Shown here one piece after another: positions 17,887 through 27,355 of a DNA stretch of 64,000 bases. The DNA is from Dyadobacter alkalitolerans DSM 23607 (GTDB lineage Bacteria > Bacteroidota > Bacteroidia > Cytophagales > Spirosomataceae), in the NCBI RefSeq assembly GCF_000428845.1, contig NZ_AUAS01000001.1, positions 558,001 to 622,000 of the forward strand. The letters run 5' to 3'. Under the pieces are notes generated by a model, which did not search any database, was not told where the DNA came from, and saw nothing but the letters and a program-made list of their open reading frames with translations. Each line of letters begins with the position of its first letter. Within the stretch, counting starts at the first letter, position 1. The translations under genes were made by a program, and so were the position numbers.

Positions 17887-18861
17887 ATGAAAAGAATTGG
17901 AGTATTTACCTCAGGAGGAGATGCCCCGGGTATGAACGCCTGCATTAGGGCGGTGGTGCGCGGAGCCTGCTACCATGGGATCGAAGTTTATGGAATAAGA
18001 CGAGGATATAGCGGAATGATTGCCGGTGATCTCTATAAAATGGAGTCCCACTCGGTTAGCAATATAGTACAAAGAGGAGGAACGATCCTCAAATCGGCGA
18101 GAAGCAAGGAGTTCATGACGCCGGAAGGACGGAAAACTGCATATGATAACCTTCAGGCAGCTGGCATCGAAGGACTGGTTGCGATCGGCGGAAACGGAAC
18201 ATTCACAGGTGCGATGATTTTTGGAAACGAATACGGCATTCCAACCGTGGGCGCACCGGGAACGATCGACAATGACCTGTACGGAACCGATTATACGATT
18301 GGATTCGATACGGCTGTAAACACGGCGTTGGACGCGATCGACAGGATCCGCGACACGGCCAGCTCGCACGACCGGATATTTTTTATTGAAGTAATGGGCC
18401 GTGACTCGGGTTACATTGCCGTGCAGTCCGGAATTGCAGGCGGTGCGGAACTGGTAATGGTGCCGGAAGTCCTTACGCCGATCTCGGAAGTGGTCGAAAC
18501 TTTGAAACAAGGTTGGAGCCGTTCCAAATCTTCTTCGATCATTATTGTTGCGGAAGGTGACGACGAAGGAAGCGCACAGGAAGTGGCAGAAAAGATCAAA
18601 GGCCAGGTGGATGAGAATGCGGATATTCGCGTAACCACATTGGGCCACACGCAACGCGGAGGTCCTCCATCTGCTTATGACCGTATTTTGGCAAGCCGTC
18701 TGGGCCTTGGCGCTCTGGAAGGTTTGATTGGCGGACAAAAGAATGTAATGGCAGGGATTATCAATAACGACCTGGTTTACACGCCTTTTGAAGATACAAT
18801 TCGTCTTCCTAAGCCTATTAATGAAGATTTGTTGAGAATGGTAAAAATATTGAGTGTGTAA
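17887..18861 (+). CDS. pfkA: ATP-dependent 6-phosphofructokinase
   Basis: The 324-residue protein is a full-length bacterial PfkA. It has the ATP-site motif TSGGDAPGMNACIRAVVR, the substrate motif TIDNDLYGTDYTIGFDTA (catalytic Asp in GTIDNDL), the loop EVMGRDSGYIA, and the C-terminal substrate motif LGHTQRGGPPSAYDR. It phosphorylates fructose-6-phosphate to fructose-1,6-bisphosphate in glycolysis, in the cytoplasm. The Gly at the GGDAPGMN and GGNGTF sites is consistent with ATP rather than PPi as donor. It is transcribed alone, divergent from yfhO. Confidence 0.97.
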   Translation: MKRIGVFTSGGDAPGMNACIRAVVRGACYHGIEVYGIRRGYSGMIAGDLYKMESHSVSNIVQRGGTILKSARSKEFMTPEGRKTAYDNLQAAGIEGLVAIGGNGTFTGAMIFGNEYGIPTVGAPGTIDNDLYGTDYTIGFDTAVNTALDAIDRIRDTASSHDRIFFIEVMGRDSGYIAVQSGIAGGAELVMVPEVLTPISEVVETLKQGWSRSKSSSIIIVAEGDDEGSAQEVAEKIKGQVDENADIRVTTLGHTQRGGPPSAYDRILASRLGLGALEGLIGGQKNVMAGIINNDLVYTPFEDTIRLPKPINEDLLRMVKILSV

Positions 18862-18874
18862 TTGAGATGGCAGA

Positions 18875-19648
18875 TCAGGTGTAACCCACCAATTTGTAAA
18901 CAACATTTCCTATCCATTCATGCCAAAGCATGCTGAAAGCGGCGATCGCGCCGGGATCAGGGATCAGGAAGTCCTGCAACCTCAATTGATAATACACACC
19001 ATAGAAGTCGGCCGGAAAAGTGGCAGCCTGAATGCCTACTTTATTAAAACATCCGGCCGACCGGCGCATATGGAATGCTGAGGTGATCAGCACATATTTA
19101 CCGGAAGGAAATTTTTGTTTTAAAATCGCAGCTGAAAACTTCGCATTCTCGCGCGTGTTTCGGGCCTTTTCTTCAAATATAATGTCTTCGGCCGGCACAC
19201 CCCATTTCACCATTAATCTGGCAGCAAGCCTGGTTTCCCCTTTTCCTAAGAATATCCGCTGATCCGAGCTTGTTCCGGTGATCAGGATCTTTTTGATTTT
19301 ACCTGCCTTATAAAGCAGAAAGGTCTGCAAAACCCGGTCGCCCCGCTTTCCCAGAACGGGATGGTCCTCATCCGGGTGATTGGAATCCATCAAACCGCCC
19401 GAAAGTAAAACCCCTACATCATAGACTTCATTGATATCGCGCAAGTTAACCTGCCTCGGTTCCCACCAGTTCAGCGCAGCATTGACCAGAAAAGTATTTG
19501 AGATGAGATACAGCACCACAAAAGCCGATATAGCGGCCGTTTTTGTTGCCTTGCGTCGGCTGGTAAACAAGCTGTAAAGCAGCAAAAAGAACACAATGCT
19601 CAGCGGCATTGCAACAAAATCTATTGCTTTGGACAGAAAATAAAACAT
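18875..19648 (-). CDS. YdcF/ElyC-family DUF218 membrane protein
   Basis: The 257-residue protein has two N-terminal hydrophobic segments (about residues 10-27 and 36-54) and then a DUF218 domain. The domain shows DVGVLLSGGL, a basic loop KIKKILITGTSSD, EEKARNTRENAKFS and LITSAFHMRRS, the standard DUF218 motifs. The ElyC branch acts in the inner membrane in envelope or undecaprenyl-phosphate metabolism; the exact role is not proven for Bacteroidota. It converges on pfkA with 13 bp between stops and is divergent from the thioredoxin gene. Confidence 0.85.
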   Translation of the reverse strand: MFYFLSKAIDFVAMPLSIVFFLLLYSLFTSRRKATKTAAISAFVVLYLISNTFLVNAALNWWEPRQVNLRDINEVYDVGVLLSGGLMDSNHPDEDHPVLGKRGDRVLQTFLLYKAGKIKKILITGTSSDQRIFLGKGETRLAARLMVKWGVPAEDIIFEEKARNTRENAKFSAAILKQKFPSGKYVLITSAFHMRRSAGCFNKVGIQAATFPADFYGVYYQLRLQDFLIPDPGAIAAFSMLWHEWIGNVVYKLVGYT

Positions 19649-19755
19649 TTGGATAAGATGCTGATAGAAGTTATCGTTTTGAAGTTAATTTTGTGACCTG
19701 CGCAAAGTTTGATCCAGCCAAATATAACATTCATAAGCTAACAACTTTTACCTTG

Positions 19756-21159
19756 ATGAAAAAATACAACCGCACTTTACTTCTTATCCTGGTGCTTTTT
19801 GCAGCTTCCCAAACGGCTTTTTCACAAGGCTATCGCATTCAGGCAACCATTAAAGGACTTGCGGATTCGTCACTGGTAATCGGGCATTACAGCCGGAACA
19901 ACACCACGTTTGTCCCAAAAGACACAGCGAAGGCTGATGCGACGGGAAAAGTAGTTTTTGAAGGAAAAACAGATCTTCCGGGAGGCTTATACGTTATCCT
20001 TTTCCCCGGCAACCGCAGCTGGGTTGAACTGGTGTATTCCGGAAAGGAGCCCAATTTCTCGATCGAAACGGATACAGTTGACGCCATAGGCAATATGAAG
20101 GTGACTGGCTCAGCAGAAAACGAGTTTTTTTATACTTATCAAAAGAAATTAAAGGCTGGCGCGCTGGAAATTGAAGCGTTGAAGAAAAGCGGCAGCGCAG
20201 ATGCGGGAACCAAGATCAGGGCTTTACAAGACAGCTTTAATGCATATCGTTTAAAAATGCTGGCGGACAACGCAGAAGCATTTACAGTGAAATTGCTTAA
20301 AATGTCTGCCGATCCGGAAATTCCTGCTGCGCCGAAACTGGCCAGCGGCAAACCGGACTCGATCTGGGTTTTTAATTATTACAAAGCACATTACTGGGAC
20401 AATTTCGACTTCTCCGACGCCCGGATCATCAACACGCCTTTCCTGGAACCAAAACTGGATCGTTACATTAAAAATCTGGTTGTTCAAAGACCGGATTCGC
20501 TGATTAAGGATGCGGATATGCTGGCCAAAAAGGCATCAGCAAATAAGGATGTAAAGTCTCAGGTTGTTTTATACATTACCAACCAGTACGAAAACCCCAA
20601 AACGGTTGGTACAGAGGCCGTTTGGGTGCATATGGCGCAGAAATATTATTTGTCCGGCGAAATGGGCACTTCCGAGGATGTCAAAAAACGCATTGCCGAA
20701 AAGGTGAATACATTGAAAGATCTGCTGGTCGATAAAACTTTCCCAGCACTGACATTGACTGATCCGGCAGGCAAAAAGATCAGCGTTCAAGACCTGGATG
20801 CCAGTTACAGCGTCATTTTCTTCTACTCGCCGACCTGCGGGCACTGCAAGGAGGCCACCCCGAAACTGAAAGCCTTTTATGACAAGAACAAGGCCAAAGG
20901 AATCAAGATTATGACCGTTTCCACCGACCACAATATGGAGGAATGGAAGACATTCATCAAGACATTCCATCTTGAAGACGTTCCAAACGGATTCGACGCA
21001 TTGAACCAGATCGATTTCATCAAGAAATTCGACGTGGTAACAACGCCGATGATCTATATTTTGGATAAAAACAAAAAGATCATCGCCCGCAAAATGCCAG
21101 TGGAACAACTGGAAGACTTTCTGAATTATTACCAGAACAAACTGGCGCGAAAGTTATAA
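19756..21159 (+). CDS. Secreted TlpA-like thioredoxin-domain protein
   Basis: ATG 19756 was chosen because it gives a standard signal peptide (KYNRTLLLILVLFAASQTAFSQ); an upstream start at 19693 would put the signal inside the protein. The N-terminal part is beta rich and resembles the DUF4369-type domain of Bacteroidota TlpA proteins. The middle is helical. The C-terminal 130 residues form a thioredoxin fold with active-site CGHC in FFYSPTCGHCKEATPK and the cis-Pro region VVTTPMIYIL. It is likely a periplasmic thiol-disulfide oxidoreductase. The 3' end overlaps the convergent lactonase gene by 6 bp. Confidence 0.9.
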   Translation: MKKYNRTLLLILVLFAASQTAFSQGYRIQATIKGLADSSLVIGHYSRNNTTFVPKDTAKADATGKVVFEGKTDLPGGLYVILFPGNRSWVELVYSGKEPNFSIETDTVDAIGNMKVTGSAENEFFYTYQKKLKAGALEIEALKKSGSADAGTKIRALQDSFNAYRLKMLADNAEAFTVKLLKMSADPEIPAAPKLASGKPDSIWVFNYYKAHYWDNFDFSDARIINTPFLEPKLDRYIKNLVVQRPDSLIKDADMLAKKASANKDVKSQVVLYITNQYENPKTVGTEAVWVHMAQKYYLSGEMGTSEDVKKRIAEKVNTLKDLLVDKTFPALTLTDPAGKKISVQDLDASYSVIFFYSPTCGHCKEATPKLKAFYDKNKAKGIKIMTVSTDHNMEEWKTFIKTFHLEDVPNGFDALNQIDFIKKFDVVTTPMIYILDKNKKIIARKMPVEQLEDFLNYYQNKLARKL

Positions 21160-22254
21160 GAAAGCCACGCAAATAGGCGCCTTCACGCCAATGCTCTCCT
21201 GCCGGAAACTGAATTTCCCGGTAGCAGCATCGACATCGTAAATTACCAGATTATCAGTCGATTGATTAGCAACGATCATAAACTTGCCGCTCGGATCAAT
21301 GTTAAAATCGCGCGGAATAGCGATTGACTTCGTCTGTTGATCCACCATTTCCAACGCACCGTTAGCCCCGATTTTGAACGCACTAATGGAGTTATGCCCA
21401 CGATTGGACACATAAACGAACTTGCCATTCGGGTGCAAATGAATCGCCGAGCTTGTGTTGGTCGGCCCTGAATAATCGGCCGGGATCGTCGGGTAAGTGT
21501 TAATGGCCTTAACCACCCCATTTTTATCAATTGTGCATGAAGTAAGCGTTGCTTCCAGCTCGTTTAGCAGGAAAAGTGATTTTCCCGTAGGATGAATGAC
21601 TAAATGCCGCGGGCCGGCACCTGGTTTGCATGAGAAAAATGGCTGCGCCGGATTGGGTTTTAACGCTCCTTTGCTATCGGCCACGTAATTCATGACTTTA
21701 TCTGATCCCAGGTCCGTCACATACACATATTTCCCGTCCGGCGACGCGGTTGCGAAATGCGCGTGTGCTTTATCCTGGCGCTTTTCGTTTGGGCCTGTTC
21801 CTGAATATTGTTCTTTAAGAACTGCCGCCGAGACCTTGCCATCAGGCTGCAAATTATAAGCGGAAAAGCTTCCGCCTCCATAATTGGATACATATGCGGC
21901 CTTACCGGAAGGATGCACAGAAACATGGCAAGGTCCGGCGCCGGCCGATGACTCGCTGTTCAGGTAAGTCAGTTTTTTATCTCCTCCTATTGCAAACGCA
22001 ACAATTTTATCGCCTCCGACGGCGTAAAGATTTTTCTTATTCGGTGAAATCGCCACATATCCCGGACCAACGCAGTTATTGAATGTATCAATCAATGTTA
22101 CTTGCCCTGTGGACATATTCAGCTCGCAAAGGGAAACAGAAGAATTCGCACCCCTGTCAGCTGTTCCAATGTAGAATGCAACAGTTTTATCCTGGAATGA
22201 TATGCTTACCAAACCGGCCAGCAACAAGGCAAAGACTGTGAATAGCTTTTTCAT
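21154..22254 (-). CDS. Lactonase-family beta-propeller protein (6-phosphogluconolactonase type), secreted
   Basis: The 366-residue protein starts with a signal peptide (FTVFALLLAGLVSISFQ) and then shows the repeated propeller signature of the bacterial Pgl family: SPNKKNLYAVG, VHPSGKAAYVSNYGGGS, ASPDGKYVYVTDLGSD, IHPTGKSLFLLNE, LHPNGKFVYVSNRGHNS and DPSGKFMIVANQSTD. Cytoplasmic relatives hydrolyse 6-phosphogluconolactone. The signal peptide places this one in the periplasm, where a sugar-lactone substrate is more likely. It converges on the TlpA-like gene with a 6-bp overlap. Confidence 0.9.
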   Translation of the reverse strand: MKKLFTVFALLLAGLVSISFQDKTVAFYIGTADRGANSSVSLCELNMSTGQVTLIDTFNNCVGPGYVAISPNKKNLYAVGGDKIVAFAIGGDKKLTYLNSESSAGAGPCHVSVHPSGKAAYVSNYGGGSFSAYNLQPDGKVSAAVLKEQYSGTGPNEKRQDKAHAHFATASPDGKYVYVTDLGSDKVMNYVADSKGALKPNPAQPFFSCKPGAGPRHLVIHPTGKSLFLLNELEATLTSCTIDKNGVVKAINTYPTIPADYSGPTNTSSAIHLHPNGKFVYVSNRGHNSISAFKIGANGALEMVDQQTKSIAIPRDFNIDPSGKFMIVANQSTDNLVIYDVDAATGKFSFRQESIGVKAPICVAFL

Positions 22255-22455
22255 AATTTTTGATTTTGTAAAGGCAACTTGAAAGGGAAAGCAGCGTAAA
22301 AGGCATTTTTAATGTTATTTTGAATAATATAAAAACAGGCCGCTTCACAAAAAACGCAGCATATGGACACGATCACCGATGGCGAAGTAATCCTATCCAG
22401 CTTCGACTTCGCGGTACCCAATGGGACAAGGCTCGTATACAAAGGCCAAAGGGAG

Positions 22456-22660
22456 AATCCCGGAGGGATGAAATATCGGTAGCAAAAGACAATCGCGAAC
22501 AACGTGAAATCCCGGAGGGATGCAACAAGATCCATGATGTTACATCCCTCCGGGATTAAAATTATCCGGCGCATTTCGTTGCTACCAATATTTTATCCCT
22601 CCGGGATTTAAAATAATCCGGCGTATTTGTGGCTACCGATATTTCATCCCTCCGGGATTG
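22456..22660. repeat. Cluster of five about 30-bp palindrome-containing repeats
   Basis: The unit is AATCCCGGAGGGATG followed by AAATATCGGTAGCAA in forward orientation. Copies lie at 22456-22485 (full), 22507-22522 (core), 22543-22559 (core, inverted), 22579-22609 (full, inverted) and 22630-22660 (full, inverted). Each core is itself a small hairpin (ATCCC-nnn-GGGAT), and opposed copies can form long hairpins. The gap 22255-22784 contains no credible gene apart from these repeats. The same family occurs at 53756-53963. Confidence 0.9.
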
Positions 22661-22784
22661 TTTCCGGTTGCCTTTTAATCATTCATCCTTGCCTAAGGAA
22701 CATTGGATTGGCCAATCCAAATCCTATTTCACCTTCTTCACAAACCTAACTTCTGCGAACGCATCGGTCATTTAATCCCGACTT

Positions 22785-23656
22785 ATGCCTCGTTGCGCCA
22801 AAAAAGTTGCCGTATTAGTCCATGCTTGTGATAGATATCAGTTTCTCTATAAAGGTTTTGAATATTTCTTTTCAAAATATTGGGACTTTGACATTGAATG
22901 CAATTATTATTTCGCAACTGAGATTTTAACTGCAACATGTGCGGATTTCAGAACATTAAGTCCGGAGCAGGAGCTTGGTCAGACAGATTGGCCTACTTGC
23001 TGACGACTGAGATAGAAGAGGGTTATATCCTTTATTTCCAGGAAGATATGTGGCTGGACAAAAAGGTCGATAAAGCATTTTTTAACGAGTTATTCGAGCT
23101 TGCACCGAGTAAGGACTGGAAACAGGTTAAACTTCACAGCGCAAAAATTTACCATACCGAAGCGACCGGCCATTATATTCAAAACCTGAATGTGGCTAGG
23201 GTCGACAAGACATTGTCGGATTACCTGATGTTGCATCAGATTACGCTTTGGAACAGGGAATTTTTAATTAAACAACTTGCCAAAAACGAACATCCCTGGC
23301 GCAACGAACGACGGGCGACAAAGTGGTTAAGAAGTGATCCCAACCCTATTTTTCACATTGATTATTTTGCTGAGAACGGCTCCGCTGAAATAAACAGAAA
23401 TAAGCCTCGGGCGGAGAGAAGTCGCTACTACACCGTTTCTATCAATGGCATATTGAATGCCCACATCGAAAGTTTTGCCTGTGAGCTGATGCATGGCAAC
23501 GTAGCGGAGAAGGTTTACGCAAAACGGCTTTTATTTAATTTTGCCAATCAATTGACTCATGACGGGCAACCCAAACCCAGGAAAGTGGACTTTTTCAAAA
23601 AAATCAAATTGTGGCTTAAACGACAGGCCATTTTCGCAAAACCAAAAACTCTGTAA
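22785..23656 (+). pseudogene. Glycosyltransferase-like gene split by a -1 frameshift
   Basis: Two overlapping frames together form one protein. The first (from ATG 22785) starts KKVAVLVHACDRYQFLYKGF and continues to YYFATE, then goes off frame and stops at 23003. The second continues with GFQNIKSGAGAWSDRLAYLL and EEGYILYFQEDMWLDKKV to 23656. Adding one T to the TTTT run at 22924-22927 joins them smoothly. The pattern of an N-terminal strand, a charged QEDMW site and RxxTKWLR resembles a GT-A-like sugar-transfer protein. The family is not certain. The break may be a real mutation, an assembly error or slippage. Confidence 0.65.
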
Positions 23657-23736
23657 TTCATTTTTGTAATTCTGTAACAACTTCAGGGCGGGTTGGGGCG
23701 ATATTTGCAGGACAAAATTTGAAAACATTGAATTGA

Positions 23737-23952
23737 ATGATCATGGAAACGCTGAAATTTAAGACTAATATAAAATGTGGGGCTTGCGTGGCGACGGTAA
23801 CGCCTTTTTTGAATGAGGATAATGCGGTTGAAAACTGGAATGTGGATTTGCAAAGCCCGGAGCGGATTTTGAAGGTTGAAACCAGCAAAACGCCCCAGGA
23901 AATCGCCGAACTTATGAAAAAGGCGGGTTATAATGCAGAAGAAATAGCCTGA
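23737..23952 (+). CDS. Small HMA-domain metal-binding protein
   Basis: The 71-residue protein is a single heavy-metal-associated (HMA) domain: LKFKTNIKCGACVATVTPFL with a CxxC pair and the C-terminal helix ending KKAGYNAEEI. Proteins of this type bind Cu(I) or similar ions and deliver them to partners as cytoplasmic chaperones. ATG 23743 is an alternative start and gives a more usual N-terminus. It is the first gene of a seven-gene colinear metal cluster that runs to 29413. Confidence 0.88.
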   Translation: MIMETLKFKTNIKCGACVATVTPFLNEDNAVENWNVDLQSPERILKVETSKTPQEIAELMKKAGYNAEEIA

Positions 23953-23973
23953 TAATTAATATCTTTGAGTTAT

Positions 23974-24438
23974 ATGAAAAGCAACTTACACCGATCGATC
24001 ACTGTTTTCATGGCCTTCCTGGTCCTGATGAGCAGTACGGGATTTGCCTTTATCGAGCATCAGTGCTTGGTCCGGGGCAAGTCGGTGCAGGTTGTGAAGG
24101 AGCTCAAAACGGATTCTTCCGAGAGTATGGCCGGCTCTTCCTGCTGCGCCAAAAGCAAAAAATTAAAAGAAGCAAAAGGAATATTTTTCAAAAAAACCGA
24201 TTGCTGTAAGGAAAGCCAGAAGTTCGAAAAGCTGCAAGTCACCACTTCCACAACTCACGAACTGGCGAAATTGCTAAAATCCTGGAACGCAGAGCCGTTA
24301 TTTCTAGTACCAACCGGCTTTTTATCCATCATTGAACAGGAAACAGGCGTCAATGCGCCACCCAGTCCTGATATATCTTTCTCCTCCCGGTTGCATGGGA
24401 AAAGTATGCGCTATGCAATCCAGTCCCTGCTGATTTGA
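23974..24438 (+). CDS. HYC_CC_PP-family secreted Cys-rich protein
   Basis: ATG 23974 gives a 154-residue protein with a signal-like hydrophobic N-terminus (ITVFMAFLVLMSSTGFAF). It then has an EHQC site, two CC pairs (SSCCAKSK and TDCCKES) and a C-terminal NAPPSPD. These match the H-x-C, CC, CC, PP order that names the Bacteroidota HYC_CC_PP family. The function is unknown, but the Cys and His content and the flanking HMA and TonB genes suggest metal binding in the envelope. It lies 21 bp after the HMA gene. Confidence 0.82.
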   Translation: MKSNLHRSITVFMAFLVLMSSTGFAFIEHQCLVRGKSVQVVKELKTDSSESMAGSSCCAKSKKLKEAKGIFFKKTDCCKESQKFEKLQVTTSTTHELAKLLKSWNAEPLFLVPTGFLSIIEQETGVNAPPSPDISFSSRLHGKSMRYAIQSLLI

Positions 24439-24525
24439 TACATTGATTTCGATAGTTTACGTGTCAAACTTCGCCTCGCGAAGGACCGCACCGCTTTTCT
24501 TTTGTTTCAATGAATTAAATGAACC

Positions 24526-26751
24526 ATGCTTAAATATCTGACGGGAGGATTCTTCTTTCTTCTTTCTTCCGCGCTATCCGCGCAACGTATAACCGGCTCA
24601 GTCAATGAGCAGGTGCCCGGCAGCAAAGCGCTCAAACCCATTACGGGAGCAAATGTTTACTGGTCCGGAACAACCCAGGCCACGGCCACGGACACCATTG
24701 GCCATTTCAATATTCCACGATCGGCGCAGTCCAACTTACTGGTGATCAGCTTCGTGGGATTCAGGAATGATACGGTTAAAATAGGCGCTGAAAACGATTT
24801 ACAGGTGGTTTTGCAAAGCGACCAGACCTTGAATGAGGTTGTGGTTCGTGGCAACACGTCAACGATCGACAGGCTTTCGCCGCACCAAACCGAGATCATT
24901 ACAACCCGTGCGCTGGCCAAAGCGGCTTGCTGTAACTTGTCCGAAAGTTTTGAAACCAATGCTTCGGTTTCTGTTTCCTATGCCGACGCCGTAACCGGCT
25001 CCAAGCAAATTCAAATGCTGGGATTGAATGGGACTTACATTCAGACCAACATCGAAAACATTCCTTCTATCCGTGGGCTGGCTTCCACTTTCGGGCTCAA
25101 TTTTGTGCCGGGAACATGGATTCAGTCGATTGATGTGGGTAAAGGTGCGGGTTCTGTTGTGAATGGTTATGAATCCATGACGGGCCAGATCAATGTTGAA
25201 ATGCAGAAACCGGACAGCCGCGAAAAGCTTTATTTAAACACTTATCTCAATAACTTTGGTCGCGCGGAAGTGAACCTGAACCTGGCAACACAACTAAACG
25301 AAAAGTGGAGCACGGGACTGCTGACGCACGCCAGCACATTGCGCAACCGGGTGGATAATAATAAGGACGGATTCCTGGATATGCCGCTTTATACACAATA
25401 TAATGTGGTAAACCGCTGGAAATATCAGAGCGAAAAAGTGATGGCGCAGTTCGGTGTAAAAGCTTTGCATGAAGATCGTTTGGGTGGCCAGAATGGTTTT
25501 GAAAAAGAGATGAAAGGCTCCGGTAATATTTACGGTTTTGGTGCCAAAGTGAACCGCTACGAGTTCTTTTCTAAAATCGCCCGGTTGTTTCCTGATAAGC
25601 CTTACAAAGGATTGGGTTTCATTATGAATGCCTCTCTGCATGATTCCAAGTCATTTTTTGGAATGAATAATTATGACGGAACACAAAAAACGCTGTACGG
25701 AAATCTGATTTATCAATCGATCATTGGTAACACCAATCATTCTTATAAAACCGGTCTGAGTTATCTGCTGGACAACTACAACGAGCTTTACAGGGACATC
25801 CGACTAGCCAGAAACGAATCGGTTCCAGGGGCATTTTTCGAGTATACTTACAATAATCTGGATAAGTTTGTCCTCGTTGCGGGCGGCCGCGTCGATTTCC
25901 ATAACCTTTACGGAACGCAATGGACGCCGCGCCTGCATTTGAAATACAATCTGACGGACCAGACCACGCTTCGGGCCTCGGCAGGAAAAGGGTTCAGAGT
26001 TGCTAATCCGCTGGCAGAATATTACGGTAACCTGGTGAGCTCGCGCACTGTGCAATTCCGTGAGAGCATTCGTCCCGAAGTTTCCTGGAATTATGGCGCG
26101 AGTGTTACGCAGGAATTTAAGCTGGGTAATATGAGCTGGAATTTCATCATGGATTTTTACAGAACAAACTTTGAAAACCAGCTCGTAGCCGATATGGAAG
26201 ATCCGCGTTACATCCGGTTTTATAATCTGGAAGGCGATGCTTATGCCAATAGTTTCCAGGCAGAGGCGAACTTGACACCCATTAAACGCCTGGAATTCAA
26301 GCTTGCTTACCGGCTTTTTGATGTAAAACAAACCATTCGGAATGTATACGACGAAAATGTGTTGCTACCGAGAATGATGGTAAGCCGCGACCGGGTGCTT
26401 TTCAATGCGGGGTATGCGCTGCCTTATGACAAATGGAAGTTTGATGCAACCTTGCAATGGAATGGAAAACGGCGGATCCCGTACATGGGCCACGTTGACG
26501 AGCACCACGTTCCCGACAATCTGACATCGACAATGTCGCCGTCATTTTACAACTTCAATGCGCAGATTACGCGTACATTTCCCAAATGGGACATTTATCT
26601 GGGCGGAGAAAACCTGGCCAATTTTCGTCAGAAAGACCCGATTATGGGCGCTAATGACCCCTTCGGACAGAATTTTGACGCCGGAATGGCCTGGGGGCCT
26701 GTGGTAGGACGAATGATTTATGCAGGAATACGTTATAAAATAGTGAGATAA
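24526..26751 (+). CDS. TonB-dependent outer-membrane receptor of the metal cluster
   Basis: The 741-residue protein has a signal peptide (FFFLLSSALSAQ), a CarboxypepD_reg-like domain (about 20-100, with SFVGFRNDTVKIG), a plug (about 110-225, with YESMTGQINVEMQKP) and a beta barrel ending in GRMIYAGIRYKIVR. The plug begins with a CC pair (AACCNLSESFETNASV), which is unusual for sugar or siderophore receptors. I have seen this plug form next to copper genes in Bacteroidota, but that is memory, not proof. It is placed between HYC_CC_PP and an HMA-AraC regulator, so it probably moves a metal or metallophore across the outer membrane. Confidence 0.88.
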   Translation: MLKYLTGGFFFLLSSALSAQRITGSVNEQVPGSKALKPITGANVYWSGTTQATATDTIGHFNIPRSAQSNLLVISFVGFRNDTVKIGAENDLQVVLQSDQTLNEVVVRGNTSTIDRLSPHQTEIITTRALAKAACCNLSESFETNASVSVSYADAVTGSKQIQMLGLNGTYIQTNIENIPSIRGLASTFGLNFVPGTWIQSIDVGKGAGSVVNGYESMTGQINVEMQKPDSREKLYLNTYLNNFGRAEVNLNLATQLNEKWSTGLLTHASTLRNRVDNNKDGFLDMPLYTQYNVVNRWKYQSEKVMAQFGVKALHEDRLGGQNGFEKEMKGSGNIYGFGAKVNRYEFFSKIARLFPDKPYKGLGFIMNASLHDSKSFFGMNNYDGTQKTLYGNLIYQSIIGNTNHSYKTGLSYLLDNYNELYRDIRLARNESVPGAFFEYTYNNLDKFVLVAGGRVDFHNLYGTQWTPRLHLKYNLTDQTTLRASAGKGFRVANPLAEYYGNLVSSRTVQFRESIRPEVSWNYGASVTQEFKLGNMSWNFIMDFYRTNFENQLVADMEDPRYIRFYNLEGDAYANSFQAEANLTPIKRLEFKLAYRLFDVKQTIRNVYDENVLLPRMMVSRDRVLFNAGYALPYDKWKFDATLQWNGKRRIPYMGHVDEHHVPDNLTSTMSPSFYNFNAQITRTFPKWDIYLGGENLANFRQKDPIMGANDPFGQNFDAGMAWGPVVGRMIYAGIRYKIVR

Positions 26752-26762
26752 TTGAGCGCGTT

Positions 26763-27332
26763 ATGAAACTGCATATAAAAAACATGGTTTGTGATCGTTG
26801 CAAGCGGGTAGTCCGGGAAGATCTGGAAAATCTGGGCATTGCATTGCAATCCGTTGAACTGGGCGAAGTTGAAACCTCCACGGACATTGATAATCAACTG
26901 CTTACTAAGGTAAAATCCACATTAGAAGCCAGCGGCTTTGAATTACTCGACGACCGCCGGCTGGCCATTGTGGAGCACATCAAAACCTTGATCATTGAGG
27001 AAGTGCAATTTTTAAAAGGCCATAAACCTGAGCAGCAGAATTTTTCGGATTATTTGTCTGAAAAAATCGGTTACGAATATTCTTATCTGAGCAGCCTTTT
27101 TTCCTCCGAAACCGGGCAGACCATTGAACAATACATTATTGCCCAGAAAACAGAAAAAGTGAAAGAATGGCTTTCCTATAATGAGCTGACATTGAGTGAA
27201 ATGGCGTGGCGATTATCATATAGCAGCCCGGCGCATCTGAGTAATCAGTTCAAAAAGGTGACAGGGATGACGCCCGGAGCGTTCAAGAAAAGCACTTTGG
27301 GGAGAATCACGCTGGACAAAGTAGGACATTAG
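26763..27332 (+). CDS. AraC-family regulator with N-terminal HMA-like metal-binding motif
   Basis: The 189-residue protein begins LHIKNMVCDRCKRVVREDL, with a CxxC as in HMA domains, and the following residues to about 70 fit the rest of that fold. The C-terminal half is an AraC-type DNA-binding domain with two helix-turn-helix motifs (about 105-180), including the classic ending AHLSNQFKKVTGMTPGAFKK. It lies 11 bp after the TonB gene. The simplest reading is a direct metal sensor that controls the surrounding cluster. The metal is inferred. Confidence 0.85.
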   Translation: MKLHIKNMVCDRCKRVVREDLENLGIALQSVELGEVETSTDIDNQLLTKVKSTLEASGFELLDDRRLAIVEHIKTLIIEEVQFLKGHKPEQQNFSDYLSEKIGYEYSYLSSLFSSETGQTIEQYIIAQKTEKVKEWLSYNELTLSEMAWRLSYSSPAHLSNQFKKVTGMTPGAFKKSTLGRITLDKVGH

Positions 27333-27355
27333 AACAAACATTAAATAAACCTTCA

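Noticed and set aside
22251-22574. Reading frame of about 107 codons through the first repeat cluster (minus strand).
   Set aside because: It is made of repeat units translated in frame (for example the PEGCNIM/PPGFS-like words) and has no coding character.
22456-22660. Possible CRISPR array from the 30-bp repeats.
   Set aside because: The copies change orientation half-way and lack regular spacers; hairpin-core repeats fit better.
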